64,000 nt of DNA from Spartobacteria bacterium. GTDB taxonomy: Bacteria > Verrucomicrobiota > Verrucomicrobiia > Chthoniobacterales > Chthoniobacteraceae. The notes under the pieces were generated by a model. The model was not told the DNA's origin, did no database searches, and was given only the letters and a program-made list of their open reading frames with translations. The translations under genes were made by a program, and so were the position numbers. Below are positions 26,042 through 34,600 of this stretch, one piece after another. The stretch is taken from assembly GCA_021324825.1 (NCBI GenBank), contig JAJPII010000044.1:30246-94245 (forward strand), in the 5' to 3' direction. Numbering within the stretch: position 1 is the stretch's first letter; each line of letters starts with the position of its first letter.

Positions 26042-27201
26042 AAACACTGGATCTCTTCGTCTTCGCGGACGCGCTCGGCTGGACGCAGGCCGAGAAGCGC
26101 TCGTTCATGAGCGACCTGTTCCCCCATCGCGCGCCATGCGACACGGTCTTCGGCTATTCGGCGTCGTGCGATCCGAGCATCCTCACCGGCGCGCTGCCCG
26201 CCCAGCACGGACATTTCTCGTTCTTCGTTTACGATCCCGAACGCTCTCCGTTCCGCTGGGCCAAAAGCCTCGCGTGGCTGCCGGAGCCGATCGCCGCGCA
26301 CCACCGCGTCCGCAACCGCGTCAGCCGCTGGGTCGCGGCGCGGAATCATTACACCGGTTACTTCCAACTCTACAGCGTCCCTTTTTCCAAGCTCCCCTAC
26401 TTCGACTACACCGAGAAGCGCGACCTGTACCTCCCCGGCGGCATCAACGGCGGGCAGCGCATCATCTTCGAGCATTGGGACGAATCCGGGCTGCCCTGGA
26501 CGCGCTCCGACTGGCGCGCGGGAGACGCCGCCAACGTCGCCCGCCTCAAGACGGAAATCGAACGCGGCGAAATCCGTCTCGCGTACCTTTTCACCGCCGC
26601 GCTGGACGCCGTCATGCATGCGCACACCGTCTCCTCGCCGCAGGCGGACGCCGCCTTCGCGCAATTCGAGAAATGGCTGCGCGAGATTCACGCCCTCGCC
26701 CAAAAGCGCTACGGCGAAGTCCGCATCCACCTGTTCAGCGACCATGGCATGACCGACACCACCGCCGTGAGCCGCATGAAACTCGAATTTGAAAGCGCCG
26801 GGTTTAAGTTCGACCGCGACTATGCCGCGGTGTGGGATTCCACCATGGCCCGCTTCTGGTTTCCCGGCGGCGACGCCGTCCGCGAAGACATTTGCGACTG
26901 GCTCCGGAGGCGAACCGAGGGGCGCATCCTGACGCAAGGCGAGCTCGAGGAGTGGGGCTGCCTCTTCCCCGACCGCCGGTACGGCGAGGTTTTCTTCCTG
27001 TTGAACAACGGCGTCATCTTTGCGCCGTCGTTCATGAATCGGGGGCGGGTTCCGGCCATGCATGGATTCGACCCGCGCGAACCGGACAGCCGGGCCTGCT
27101 GGCTGACCACGCATCCCGTCGAGCAAACGCCGCGTCAAATCCACGAGATTTTCCGCGTGATGAAAAGCGCGGCGAAGAGCGCGCGTCAAATCAGAACCTG
27201 A
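26038..27201 (+). CDS. Alkaline-phosphatase-fold phosphodiesterase/phosphotransferase-like protein
   Basis: This 387-residue protein begins MKTLDLFVFADALGW, has GYSASCDPSILTGALPAQHG at the position of the catalytic Ser/Thr block of type I phosphodiesterase/nucleotide pyrophosphatases, LFSDHGMTD as the Asp-His metal motif, and MHGFDP as the late metal His. This fits the alkaline phosphatase superfamily. No signal peptide or membrane segment is visible, so it appears cytoplasmic, which is odd for an EPS modification enzyme of this fold. It overlaps the receiver gene by four bases and its 3' end overlaps that of the convergent beta-barrel gene by 11 bp. The substrate is unknown. Confidence 0.78.
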   Translation: MKTLDLFVFADALGWTQAEKRSFMSDLFPHRAPCDTVFGYSASCDPSILTGALPAQHGHFSFFVYDPERSPFRWAKSLAWLPEPIAAHHRVRNRVSRWVAARNHYTGYFQLYSVPFSKLPYFDYTEKRDLYLPGGINGGQRIIFEHWDESGLPWTRSDWRAGDAANVARLKTEIERGEIRLAYLFTAALDAVMHAHTVSSPQADAAFAQFEKWLREIHALAQKRYGEVRIHLFSDHGMTDTTAVSRMKLEFESAGFKFDRDYAAVWDSTMARFWFPGGDAVREDICDWLRRRTEGRILTQGELEEWGCLFPDRRYGEVFFLLNNGVIFAPSFMNRGRVPAMHGFDPREPDSRACWLTTHPVEQTPRQIHEIFRVMKSAAKSARQIRT

Positions 27202-28438
27202 GGGTCAGCTGGAAGGCCGCCAGGTTCTCTTCCTCCCTCGCGGGGAGACTCTGCCTCAGGTAGCTGTATTGCGCCTTCGCTTGCAGGTTCGGCGTGAACC
27301 GGTACGTCACGGCGGCGTCGATCCTCCAGATGTCGTCGCCCCACGGCGACGAGTCCCCATCCTCATCCCGAACGCTGGAGAAAACCTGCTGGTTCCAGCG
27401 CAGCGCGCCGAATAGCTGCGGCGTGAATTTGTATTTGCCTTCCAGGTAATAGGCGAACGTATCGGCGTCTCCCACGCGGGGGACCTGGAAGCGCGTCTCG
27501 AAAAACTCCGACCAGAACTGCCAGCGCCGCCACTCGAACGTGATGTCCTGCGCCAGCACTTCTTCCTTGTAATCCCCGATGCTTTTCCCCGGGGGAAGGA
27601 CGCTGTTCGTCTCATATTCATCCGATTCCCCGACCTCGGCGCCGGGGCGCAGATACGGGCCGATGCTCGCCGAGAGGCCGAAGCGCCACGCAGGGTTCGG
27701 CCGCCAGGACGCATGCCCGCTCCAGGTGGGATATTGCCAGCCGTGCGAGCCGATGTTCCAAGCGCCGGGAGGCGAGGACAGGGAGGCGTTCTTGACCTCC
27801 GCGGCCAGCGAGACGGGGCCGATGTCGCCGAAGAGCGCGAGGCCGGTCGTGTAATTCGGCCCCCATTCCACCGGCAGCCGCCCGTATTCCCCGGAGGCTT
27901 CGTAGCGCCACTCCAGGAAATTCTCGGCGGATGGCGGCGTCTCGCGGTCGTAAAGCGGCGTCTGGTTTTCGTACGGCAGCGGCGCGGTGATGAACGGATT
28001 CGTCCAGGACTCGTACCTCTCCGCGTAGACGCCCGCCACGCTCGCGAATTTCCCCGCCTGGATGCGCAGGGGAACCTCCGCCCACGGCTTGTAGGAAATC
28101 GCATACTCGTCGAACCGCGCCTGCAAATCGCGCTCCGCGGGATCGAAGCCGCGGTCCACCCGAAACTTGGCGAATACATAGAGCGAACGGCCCAGTTGCA
28201 CATCCAAGTTCAGCGTGAACCGCGGGTTGAAGAGGAAGTGACGGCCGGTGTCGATCAATCCCGGCGCGGGCTGCGGCACGGCGTATCCCTCCATGTCCAC
28301 CAGCCCGGAAAGCCGCGCGTAGGCCGCTCCCTTGAAAAAGGAGACGCGCAACGAATCTTCCAGTTGATCCATCCAGCCGTCGGCACGGGCGCGGGCGGCG
28401 AAGAGACAGAGCAATGCCAGACAGCGGAGCGTTTTCAT
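27191..28438 (-). CDS. Secreted beta-barrel outer-membrane protein (porin-like)
   Basis: The ATG at 28438 gives 415 residues with a signal peptide (MKTLRCLALLCLFAARARA). The mature part is rich in alternating aromatic beta-strands (ITFEWRRWQFWSEFFETRFQ, YYLEGKYKFTPQLFGALRWN) and ends with an aromatic residue (FQLTLRF), the C-terminal signal for outer-membrane barrel insertion. It resembles phosphate-selective-porin/alginate-type barrels in look but carries no motif I can name. Its start overlaps the hybrid kinase stop by four bases, so it ends the minus-strand cupredoxin-kinase-barrel operon. The frame stays open well upstream of the ATG, but the signal peptide fixes the start. Confidence 0.75.
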   Translation of the reverse strand: MKTLRCLALLCLFAARARADGWMDQLEDSLRVSFFKGAAYARLSGLVDMEGYAVPQPAPGLIDTGRHFLFNPRFTLNLDVQLGRSLYVFAKFRVDRGFDPAERDLQARFDEYAISYKPWAEVPLRIQAGKFASVAGVYAERYESWTNPFITAPLPYENQTPLYDRETPPSAENFLEWRYEASGEYGRLPVEWGPNYTTGLALFGDIGPVSLAAEVKNASLSSPPGAWNIGSHGWQYPTWSGHASWRPNPAWRFGLSASIGPYLRPGAEVGESDEYETNSVLPPGKSIGDYKEEVLAQDITFEWRRWQFWSEFFETRFQVPRVGDADTFAYYLEGKYKFTPQLFGALRWNQQVFSSVRDEDGDSSPWGDDIWRIDAAVTYRFTPNLQAKAQYSYLRQSLPAREEENLAAFQLTLRF

Positions 28439-29802
28439 GCGGCCATCGCTTTCCCTATCGCCTCGCGCAGGCTGGGAAGGGTTATCGGTTTTTCCGCGAG
28501 GACATCCACGCCGGGCATCGTCTCGGGAGCAAGGAACGAGCCGAAGCCGGTCAGCAGCACGACGGGCGTGCCCGGCGCGAGTTGCTTGATGGCCGCCGCC
28601 ATCTGGTCGCCGCTCATCCCCGGCATCGCCTTGTCGGCGATGACCAGGTCGAAACGCCCCTCGCGGAAGCGGTGCAGGCCGTCGATGGCGTGCGGGGCCG
28701 TTTCGCAATCGTGGCCGTCCAGGTTGAGATACGCGCAGAGCACATCGCGCACCTGCGGCTCGTCGTCCACCACGAGCACATGCAGCCCGCGCGCGCCCGT
28801 CGCCTTGGCCTGCTCCTCGCACGCCGCCGAGTCCTGCCTGTGCAGCGGCAGCCGTATGATGAAAGCCGTGCCTTCCCCCGCCTTCGACTCGATCCCAATC
28901 GTCCCGTGGTGCCGCTGCACGATGCCGAAGACCATCGAAAGCCCCAGCCCGGTGCCGCGCTCCCCTTTCGTGGAGTAGAACGGCTCGAGGCAGCGCTGGC
29001 GCACTTCCTCCGTCATGCCCGTGCCGGTGTCGCGCACCTCCAGCACTCCCCACTCCGGCTCGCAATGGGCTTTCAGGAAAAGCTTTCCGCCCTGGGGCAT
29101 GGCGTCCACGGCGTTGAAAATGAGATTGGTGAGCAACTCGCGCAGAGCCGCTTCGTCGGCCATCACCGGCAGGTGGTCGTCCAATTGCGTGCGCACCGCG
29201 ATGTCCGCGCCGTTCGCCTGCGCCTGGTCCTTCCATTTGGGCCGCGTGAGCGCCGCCGCCTGCTTGACGACGCGGTTGAGCATCACCGCCCCGAAGTGAT
29301 CGCTCTTCTCGTTCGGCCGGTAAAACTCCCTCAGCCGCCGCACCACGCTTCCGGCGTCATTGGCCCCCGTCTGGATGATCTCCAGGTATTTTCTCGCCGT
29401 CGCGGTGTCGCTGAGGATGTTCGGCGTCGCCAGGAGCAGTTCGCTGAAACCGGTGATTGGCATCAGGGCGTTGTTGAAATCGTGCGCGATGCCGCTCGCC
29501 ATCTCGCCCAGGGCGCGGAGCCGCTCCTGCTGGATGACCTGCTTCTGCGCCGCCTGCAGGTCGGCGAGCGCCTTTTGCAACTCCTGGTTGCGCACCTTCA
29601 ACTCCTGCTCGGTCAATTCGCGCGCCGCCTCGGCCACCTCCCGCCCCGCCTGGTGCGCCGCCGAATCCGCGGCCAGTTCCTCCACGGGCCGCACGAGCCG
29701 CGCCGAGGCGAAGTGACTCGCGCCCAGTCCGCCCAGCAAGATCAAAAGGCCCGCGCCTGAAATCCGCCAGCGCAGCAGCCGCCGCGCCGCCAGGCGCCGG
29801 TG
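28435..29802 (-). pseudogene. Hybrid histidine kinase, C-terminal fragment (TM2, HisKA, HATPase, receiver) after frameshift
   Basis: The coding frame from about 29802 carries the second membrane helix (ISGAGLLILLGGLGASHFAS), a coiled-coil linker, the HisKA box MASGIAHDFNNAL, the N-box NLIFNAVDAMPQGG, G1 RDTGTGM, EPFYSTK, G2 GTGLGLSM, and a C-terminal receiver (VVDDEPQ, phosphoacceptor in LVIADKAMPG, Lys in AEKPI). The frame continues upstream as an unrelated shadow of the sensor half, so no proper start exists here. Joined to the next fragment by a one-base shift near 29790-29805 it makes a normal hybrid kinase. The kinase core motifs are intact, which argues for a recent mutation, a sequencing error or recoding rather than long decay. 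Confidence 0.75.
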
Positions 29803-30638
29803 AGCGGATGGATCGAGACCTGGTAAGCGTTTCCCAGCGCGGACTCCGGGCTCAGCAGTTTGTAGAAAACCAGGCAGGGAACGCCGCCTATATCCAACTG
29901 GCATTTCCCCGACGCGGCATGGCGCTCCATGACGCGCGGACGCAACGCCCGGCCCCGCTCCCGGTCCGGCCCCGCGGGCGTCCACAAGTCATTTCCGAGC
30001 AGGATGCCGCCCTGCGAATCCGCCCCGCCGCTGAACAGGGCCGGGCGAAATCCGAGGACGAGCGCGCCCAGCCTCAGCCCCGTGTCGGCGGCAATGACAG
30101 GCGTGCCGATGACCTGGTTCAACACCGCCCCGGCCCTGCCGTCCGGCGCAGATATATAGCCCGCCTCCTGGGCGTCCCGGCTCCGGGCGAACGCGGGCAG
30201 CTTCTTTTCCCACGGCTCCAGCTCCGTCCCACGCGGCGGAAGGACGGCGCCGGCGTTGTTGACGAACCGGACGAAATTCGCGTGCATGAACCGCGGCTGT
30301 TGCGGGTTGGAATCCGGCTCCAGCACATCCCGCAGGTCGATGAGCGCGTTCTCGTAAAGGTCTTGCGGATCGTCCTCCTCCAGGGCGGCCCGGATGCGCG
30401 CGGAACGGGCCAGCAGCCGGCACCTTTCGGTCACGGCGGCGCGCCGCGCGTCCTCCAGGCCCAGGCCATAGGAAAGCTGGCTGCGGAACTTCTCCTCCAG
30501 CGCGTCCTGATAACCGGCCTGCGTCTTGCGTTCGGCGATGAAGAGCACCAGCCCCGTGACGAGCGCGACCAGCAGCATCATCGCCGCCAGCAGGCTCGCG
30601 CGAAAGCGGCGAAAGCGATTGGGCGCCTCGGCGTTCAC
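29742..30638 (-). pseudogene. Hybrid histidine kinase, N-terminal sensor fragment before frameshift
   Basis: This 298-residue reading frame starts at a GTG overlapping the cupredoxin-like gene stop. It has a membrane helix (ASLLAAMMLLVALVTGLVLF, residues ~14-33) followed by a ~230-residue periplasmic sensor region with a helical start and a Cache/CHASE-like end (GGVPCLVFYKLLSPESALGN). Coding character ends around VSIHPLTGA. The last ~15 residues (Gly/Cys/Arg-rich) are out of frame with the downstream second helix. The two fragments overlap in different frames at 29742-29985, and the natural join is near 29800. What the sensor detects is unknown; the cupredoxin neighbour hints at copper or redox state. 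Confidence 0.7.
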
Positions 30639-31273
30639 GGGAAATCCGCGTGGATCGTCGCGCCGGGCCTCAGGTCAACCTGCCGCGAGTAGGTCGTCTT
30701 GCTGTCGACCCACGCCTTCAAGGTGTAATGCCCCGCAGGCAGTTTCCCGAGCGAGTAATTTCCCTTCAGGTCGGTTTTGACGAAATAAGGGGTGTCCAGC
30801 ACGAGGATGACGGCCTGCATAAATTCATGGATGTCGCAATGGAGCGCCACCGGCCCCGCCTTGTCGAAGAACACCGTGGGCGGCTTCTCGTCCTTGCGGT
30901 AACGGCCCAGGTCGAAGCGTTTCGGTTTCGAATAGGAAAAAATGTTGTGGTACGTGTCGTCCTCGTTGGGAAACTCGACCGTCGTCCCCACTTGCACCGG
31001 CAGGAGCGCCGTCTCGAAGGCTATGTTCTTCTGGGCCATGCGGGCCCGGGGCGGCGCAGAAGCCTGCGCCGGAAAACGCCCCTCCAGGTAAACCACCGCG
31101 GTCGGAGGGTCCGGCGCGATGACCGAGGCGTCGAGATTCATCTCGTACCGCTGATTCACGACGCTTGGAACGCCCGCCCGGCGCAATTGCACCCGGCCCT
31201 CCGCGACGGCTTGGGCGCGAAGTTGCGGCGCCAGCCGGAGCGCCAGAATCACGAGTATGGCCAGGCGTTTCAT
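30635..31273 (-). CDS. Secreted cupredoxin-like protein with carboxypeptidase-regulatory-like tail
   Basis: The ATG at 31273 gives 212 residues with a signal peptide (MKRLAILVILALRLAPQLRA). The central domain has type I copper ligands in plastocyanin/amicyanin order: His109 in DDTYHNIF, then Cys146, His149 and Met152 in HCDIHEFM (Cys-x2-His-x2-Met). The C-terminal ~45 residues (TDLKGNYSLGKLPAGHYTLK) look like a CarboxypepD_reg beta-sandwich, common in methylamine-utilisation-like cupredoxins. It should be periplasmic. Its stop overlaps the sensor kinase GTG, making it the first gene of the minus-strand operon. It may supply or sense copper for the kinase; this is inference. Confidence 0.8.
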   Translation of the reverse strand: MKRLAILVILALRLAPQLRAQAVAEGRVQLRRAGVPSVVNQRYEMNLDASVIAPDPPTAVVYLEGRFPAQASAPPRARMAQKNIAFETALLPVQVGTTVEFPNEDDTYHNIFSYSKPKRFDLGRYRKDEKPPTVFFDKAGPVALHCDIHEFMQAVILVLDTPYFVKTDLKGNYSLGKLPAGHYTLKAWVDSKTTYSRQVDLRPGATIHADFP

Positions 31274-31379
31274 AAGGATGAGAAAATATCGCTGCAACTC
31301 TTGTGCCAGATCATGCGGACGTTGCATTTCCGCGGGTTTCCAACTAAACTTCAGGACTTCCCCCATCCCCGGAGAAAAT
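31274..31379. promoter_or_regulatory. 106-bp divergent intergenic region
   Basis: This gap separates the minus-strand cupredoxin-kinase-barrel operon from the plus-strand GlsB-like gene and PKS genes, so both promoters should lie here. AAGGATGAGAAAATAT at 31274-31289 resembles AAGGATGAGAAATAT upstream of the copolymerase gene (13959-13973). A ribosome site GGAG lies just before the ATG at 31380. No clear sigma-70 box pair was found. Confidence 0.35.
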
Positions 31380-31631
31380 ATGCTTCACATCATCTGGTCC
31401 ATCATAGTCGGCTTCGTTGTCGGTCTCATCGCCCGCGCAATCCTGCCCGGGGACCACGCCATGGGCTTTTTCATGACGGCGCTCGTCGGCATCGTCGGCT
31501 CGGTCGTGGGCGGCCTGATCGCGCGCACGTTCTCCAAGCCCAAGGAGGGCCAGCCCGTCCATCCCGCCGGGTTGTTGCTGTCGATCATCGGCGCGATGAT
31601 CGTGCTCTTCATCGTATCCAGGCTGCAATAG
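31380..31631 (+). CDS. GlsB/YeaQ/YmgE family small membrane protein
   Basis: This 83-residue protein starts at ATG 31380 with GGAG in front. Three membrane helices with the Gly-rich pattern (IIVGFVVGLIARAILPGDH, then GFFMTALVGIVGSVVGGLIA) define the transglycosylase-associated/stress-response family. Function is poorly known; members are often stress-induced. It ends 19 bases before the first PKS gene on the same strand and could be co-transcribed with it. Confidence 0.88.
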   Translation: MLHIIWSIIVGFVVGLIARAILPGDHAMGFFMTALVGIVGSVVGGLIARTFSKPKEGQPVHPAGLLLSIIGAMIVLFIVSRLQ

Positions 31632-31650
31632 GCCTGCCCGGGCTCTCTTG

Positions 31651-34600
31651 ATGGCATCGGAGCCGATAGCCGTTATTGGTGTTGGATGCCGGTTTCCCGG
31701 GGCGCGCAACGTCCGTTCCTTGTGGGATTTGCTGTGCTCGGGCCGGGACGTTCTTGGGCCTGCGCCTGAAGGCCGCTACGTCGATCTCAACGAACCCGAA
31801 TCCAGCCGGTTAAGCGGCCTGCGCGGCGGATTCCTCGAAGGGATCGACCTGTTCGACGCGGCTGCTTTCAACATCTCGCCGCGGGAAGCGCGCGTGGTCG
31901 ATCCGCAACAGCGCCTCCTGCTGGAGACCGCCTGGGAGGCGCTCGAAGACGCCGGGCAGGACATGCGGCGCCTTGCTGGAAGCCCCGTCGGGGTCTATGT
32001 GGGCGTCTGGGGGAGCGATTACCAGGCGCGCCTCTTCAAAGCGTCCCCGCGGATTGACATTGCGATGACGACCGGCGGGGGCCGTTACGCGGCAGCCGGG
32101 CGGTTGTCCTACGCGTTCGATTTTCAAGGCCCCAGCGTGACTATCGACACCGCCTGCTCCTCCTCGCTGGTCGCCGTTCACATGGCCTGCCAGGCGTTGC
32201 GGACGGGCGAATGCTCCCTGGCGATTGCCGGCGGAGCGAATGTGATCCTCGACTCGGCGGTCACCATCGGCTACCTGTCCGCGGGGGCGCTCTCACCGGA
32301 CGGACGCTGCAAATTTGGCGATGCGTCGGCGAACGGCTACGCGCGGTCGGAGGGCGCGGGCGTCGTGATCCTCAAGACCTTGCGCGACGCCTTGGCCGCC
32401 AACGATCCCATCCATGCGATCATCCGGGGCGGCGCGGTCACCCATGGCGGGCAAACGGGCGGTTCGCTGCTCGCGCCGGGTGAAGCCGGGCAGTTCCTCC
32501 TCCTGAAGCGGGCTTTGGCGGCGGCCGGCCTGGGCCCGGCGGATCTCGATTACATCGAGGCGCATGGCGCCGGCACCCGGGTGGGCGATCGCGCGGAGAT
32601 TCGCGCCTTGGGCCGCTTACTCCGCGAAGGCCGAACGCCTTCCTCGCGCCCCTGTTTGATCGGGTCGATCAAGACGAATATCGGCCACACGGAATCCGCC
32701 GCGGGCATCGCGGGCCTTATCAAGGCAATCCTCTGCCTGAAACGCCGGGAAGTCCCGCCGAGCCTGCATTTTCAAAAACCGAACCCCGAGATTCCCTGGG
32801 ATGAACTGCCGCTGCGAATCGCCGTGGAGCGCACGCCGCTGCAAGGCCGCCCGGCGTTCGCGGGCGTCAATTCGTTTGGCATCACCGGAACGTTCGCCCA
32901 TGTGATCCTGGAGGAGGCGCCGCGCGGCATCGCAAAAACCGGTCACTCCACCCCCGCGCCCGTGCTGCTGCCACTATCCGCCCGCAGCCCCGCGGCCCTC
33001 GCGGAACTTGCCGGCGCATTCGCCAATCAACTCCGAAGTTCGCCCGGCGACCCGGCGGACATCGCCTTCAGCGCGGGGCTGCGGCGCACCCATCACGAGT
33101 TCCGGCTCGCCGCCGTTGGGAGGGACGCGGAGTCGCTGGCCGCCGAACTGGAAGCGCGCGGCCCAACCGGGGATTCCCCGGGCGAGCCGCGAATCGGCTG
33201 GGTGTTTTCCGGCCAGGGGCCGCAATGGCCGGGCATGGGCCTGCAATTATTCGCCGCCGAACCGGTGTTTCGCGCCGTGATCGAGCGGCTCGACGGGCTG
33301 ATCGCGGCACAGACGGGCTGGTCGTTGATCAAGGAACTCCGCGCACCCGGAACAGCCTCGAAACTGAACAGCACGGCCATCGCGCAACCGCTCATCTTCG
33401 CGATCCAGGTCGCGCTGGCCGAACTGCTCAAGGCGTGGGGTCTCCCGCCCGCGATGATCGTCGGCCACAGCGTCGGCGAGGCCGCGGCGGCCTGCGTGGC
33501 CGGGATACTGACCCTGGAAGACGCGGTGCGGGTGATTTGCGCGCGGGCGCGCATTGCGGAAAAAGCAAGCGGGCTCGGCAGGATGGCCGCCGTGGAACTG
33601 ACCGTGGAAGAAGCTCGTGAAATGATGGGCGGCGATCTCTCGCTGGCCGCGGTGAATGGCCCGGCGTCGCTCACCGTTTCGGGAGCGGACGAGCCGTTGC
33701 GCGAATTTTGCGACCGGGTGACCGCGCGCGGGCGCTTTTGCCGGTTGCTCGATGTCAACTACCCGTTCCACAGCGCATTGCTTGATCCGCTGCTGGCTGA
33801 AATGGCGGCCATCGGAGAGGGCGTTTCAGCGCAGCCCCCGCACACTCCCTTGTATTCCACCGTGCATGGCCGGCTGGCGACGGCAGCCGACTTCACCCCG
33901 GCGTACTGGCCGCGCAATCTGCGCGACACCGTGCGGTTCGCCCCGGCGATCCGGCGGATGGCGGCGGACGGCTGCAACGTATTCGTCGAGCTCAGCCCCC
34001 ACCCGGCCCTGAGCTACTCCATAAAACAGACGCTGCAAGGCATGCCCGTGTGCGTGGTCGAAACGCTTCATCGCGAGGGCGACGAACCGGCGGACCTCCG
34101 CAGGGCGGCAGGGGAACTGTATGCGCGCGGCTGCGATCCCGACTGGACGGCGCTGGCTCCCGCTGGAAGTCCGGTTTCGCTGCCCGCTTATCCCTGGCAG
34201 CGCGAATCGTATTGGCTGGACGAACGGCCCTTCCCCAAGGCGGGCGGCCTCGACCCGTTGTTGCAGCGGCGCCTGCGGACGATGGGAGACGGCGCATCGT
34301 ACTGGGAATCCGACATCAGCATCGAACAGTTCCCATGGCTGGAGGACCATCGCGCGGATGGCAGGCCCGTGTTTCCGGCGGCGGCCTATTTGCTTCCCGC
34401 GCTGAAGGCCGCCGGTCAACTATCGCCCGGCGCGGCGCTGGCCGATGTCGAATTTCACGAGGCGCTCTTTGTTTCAACCGCCAGGACATTGCAGTTCGCA
34501 TTCCGGGGCGAAGCGCTGACCATTCACGCCTGCGACCCGGCGCGCCCCGAGCTGGCCCGCAAGCACGTCAGCGGACGCATGATCCCCGGCGGCGCGCCTC

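Noticed and set aside
27191..29236. Upstream extension of the beta-barrel gene into a 681-residue protein
   Set aside because: The extra N-terminus is a shadow of the kinase C-terminal half; a signal peptide marks the ATG at 28438 as the start.
29742..29985. Programmed ribosomal frameshift in the sensor kinase
   Set aside because: No X-XXY-YYZ slippery heptamer or clear downstream element is seen; mutation or sequencing error is simpler.
31648..31653. TTG at 31648 as the PKS1 start
   Set aside because: The ATG three bases later is a stronger start and the protein matches KS N-termini from there.
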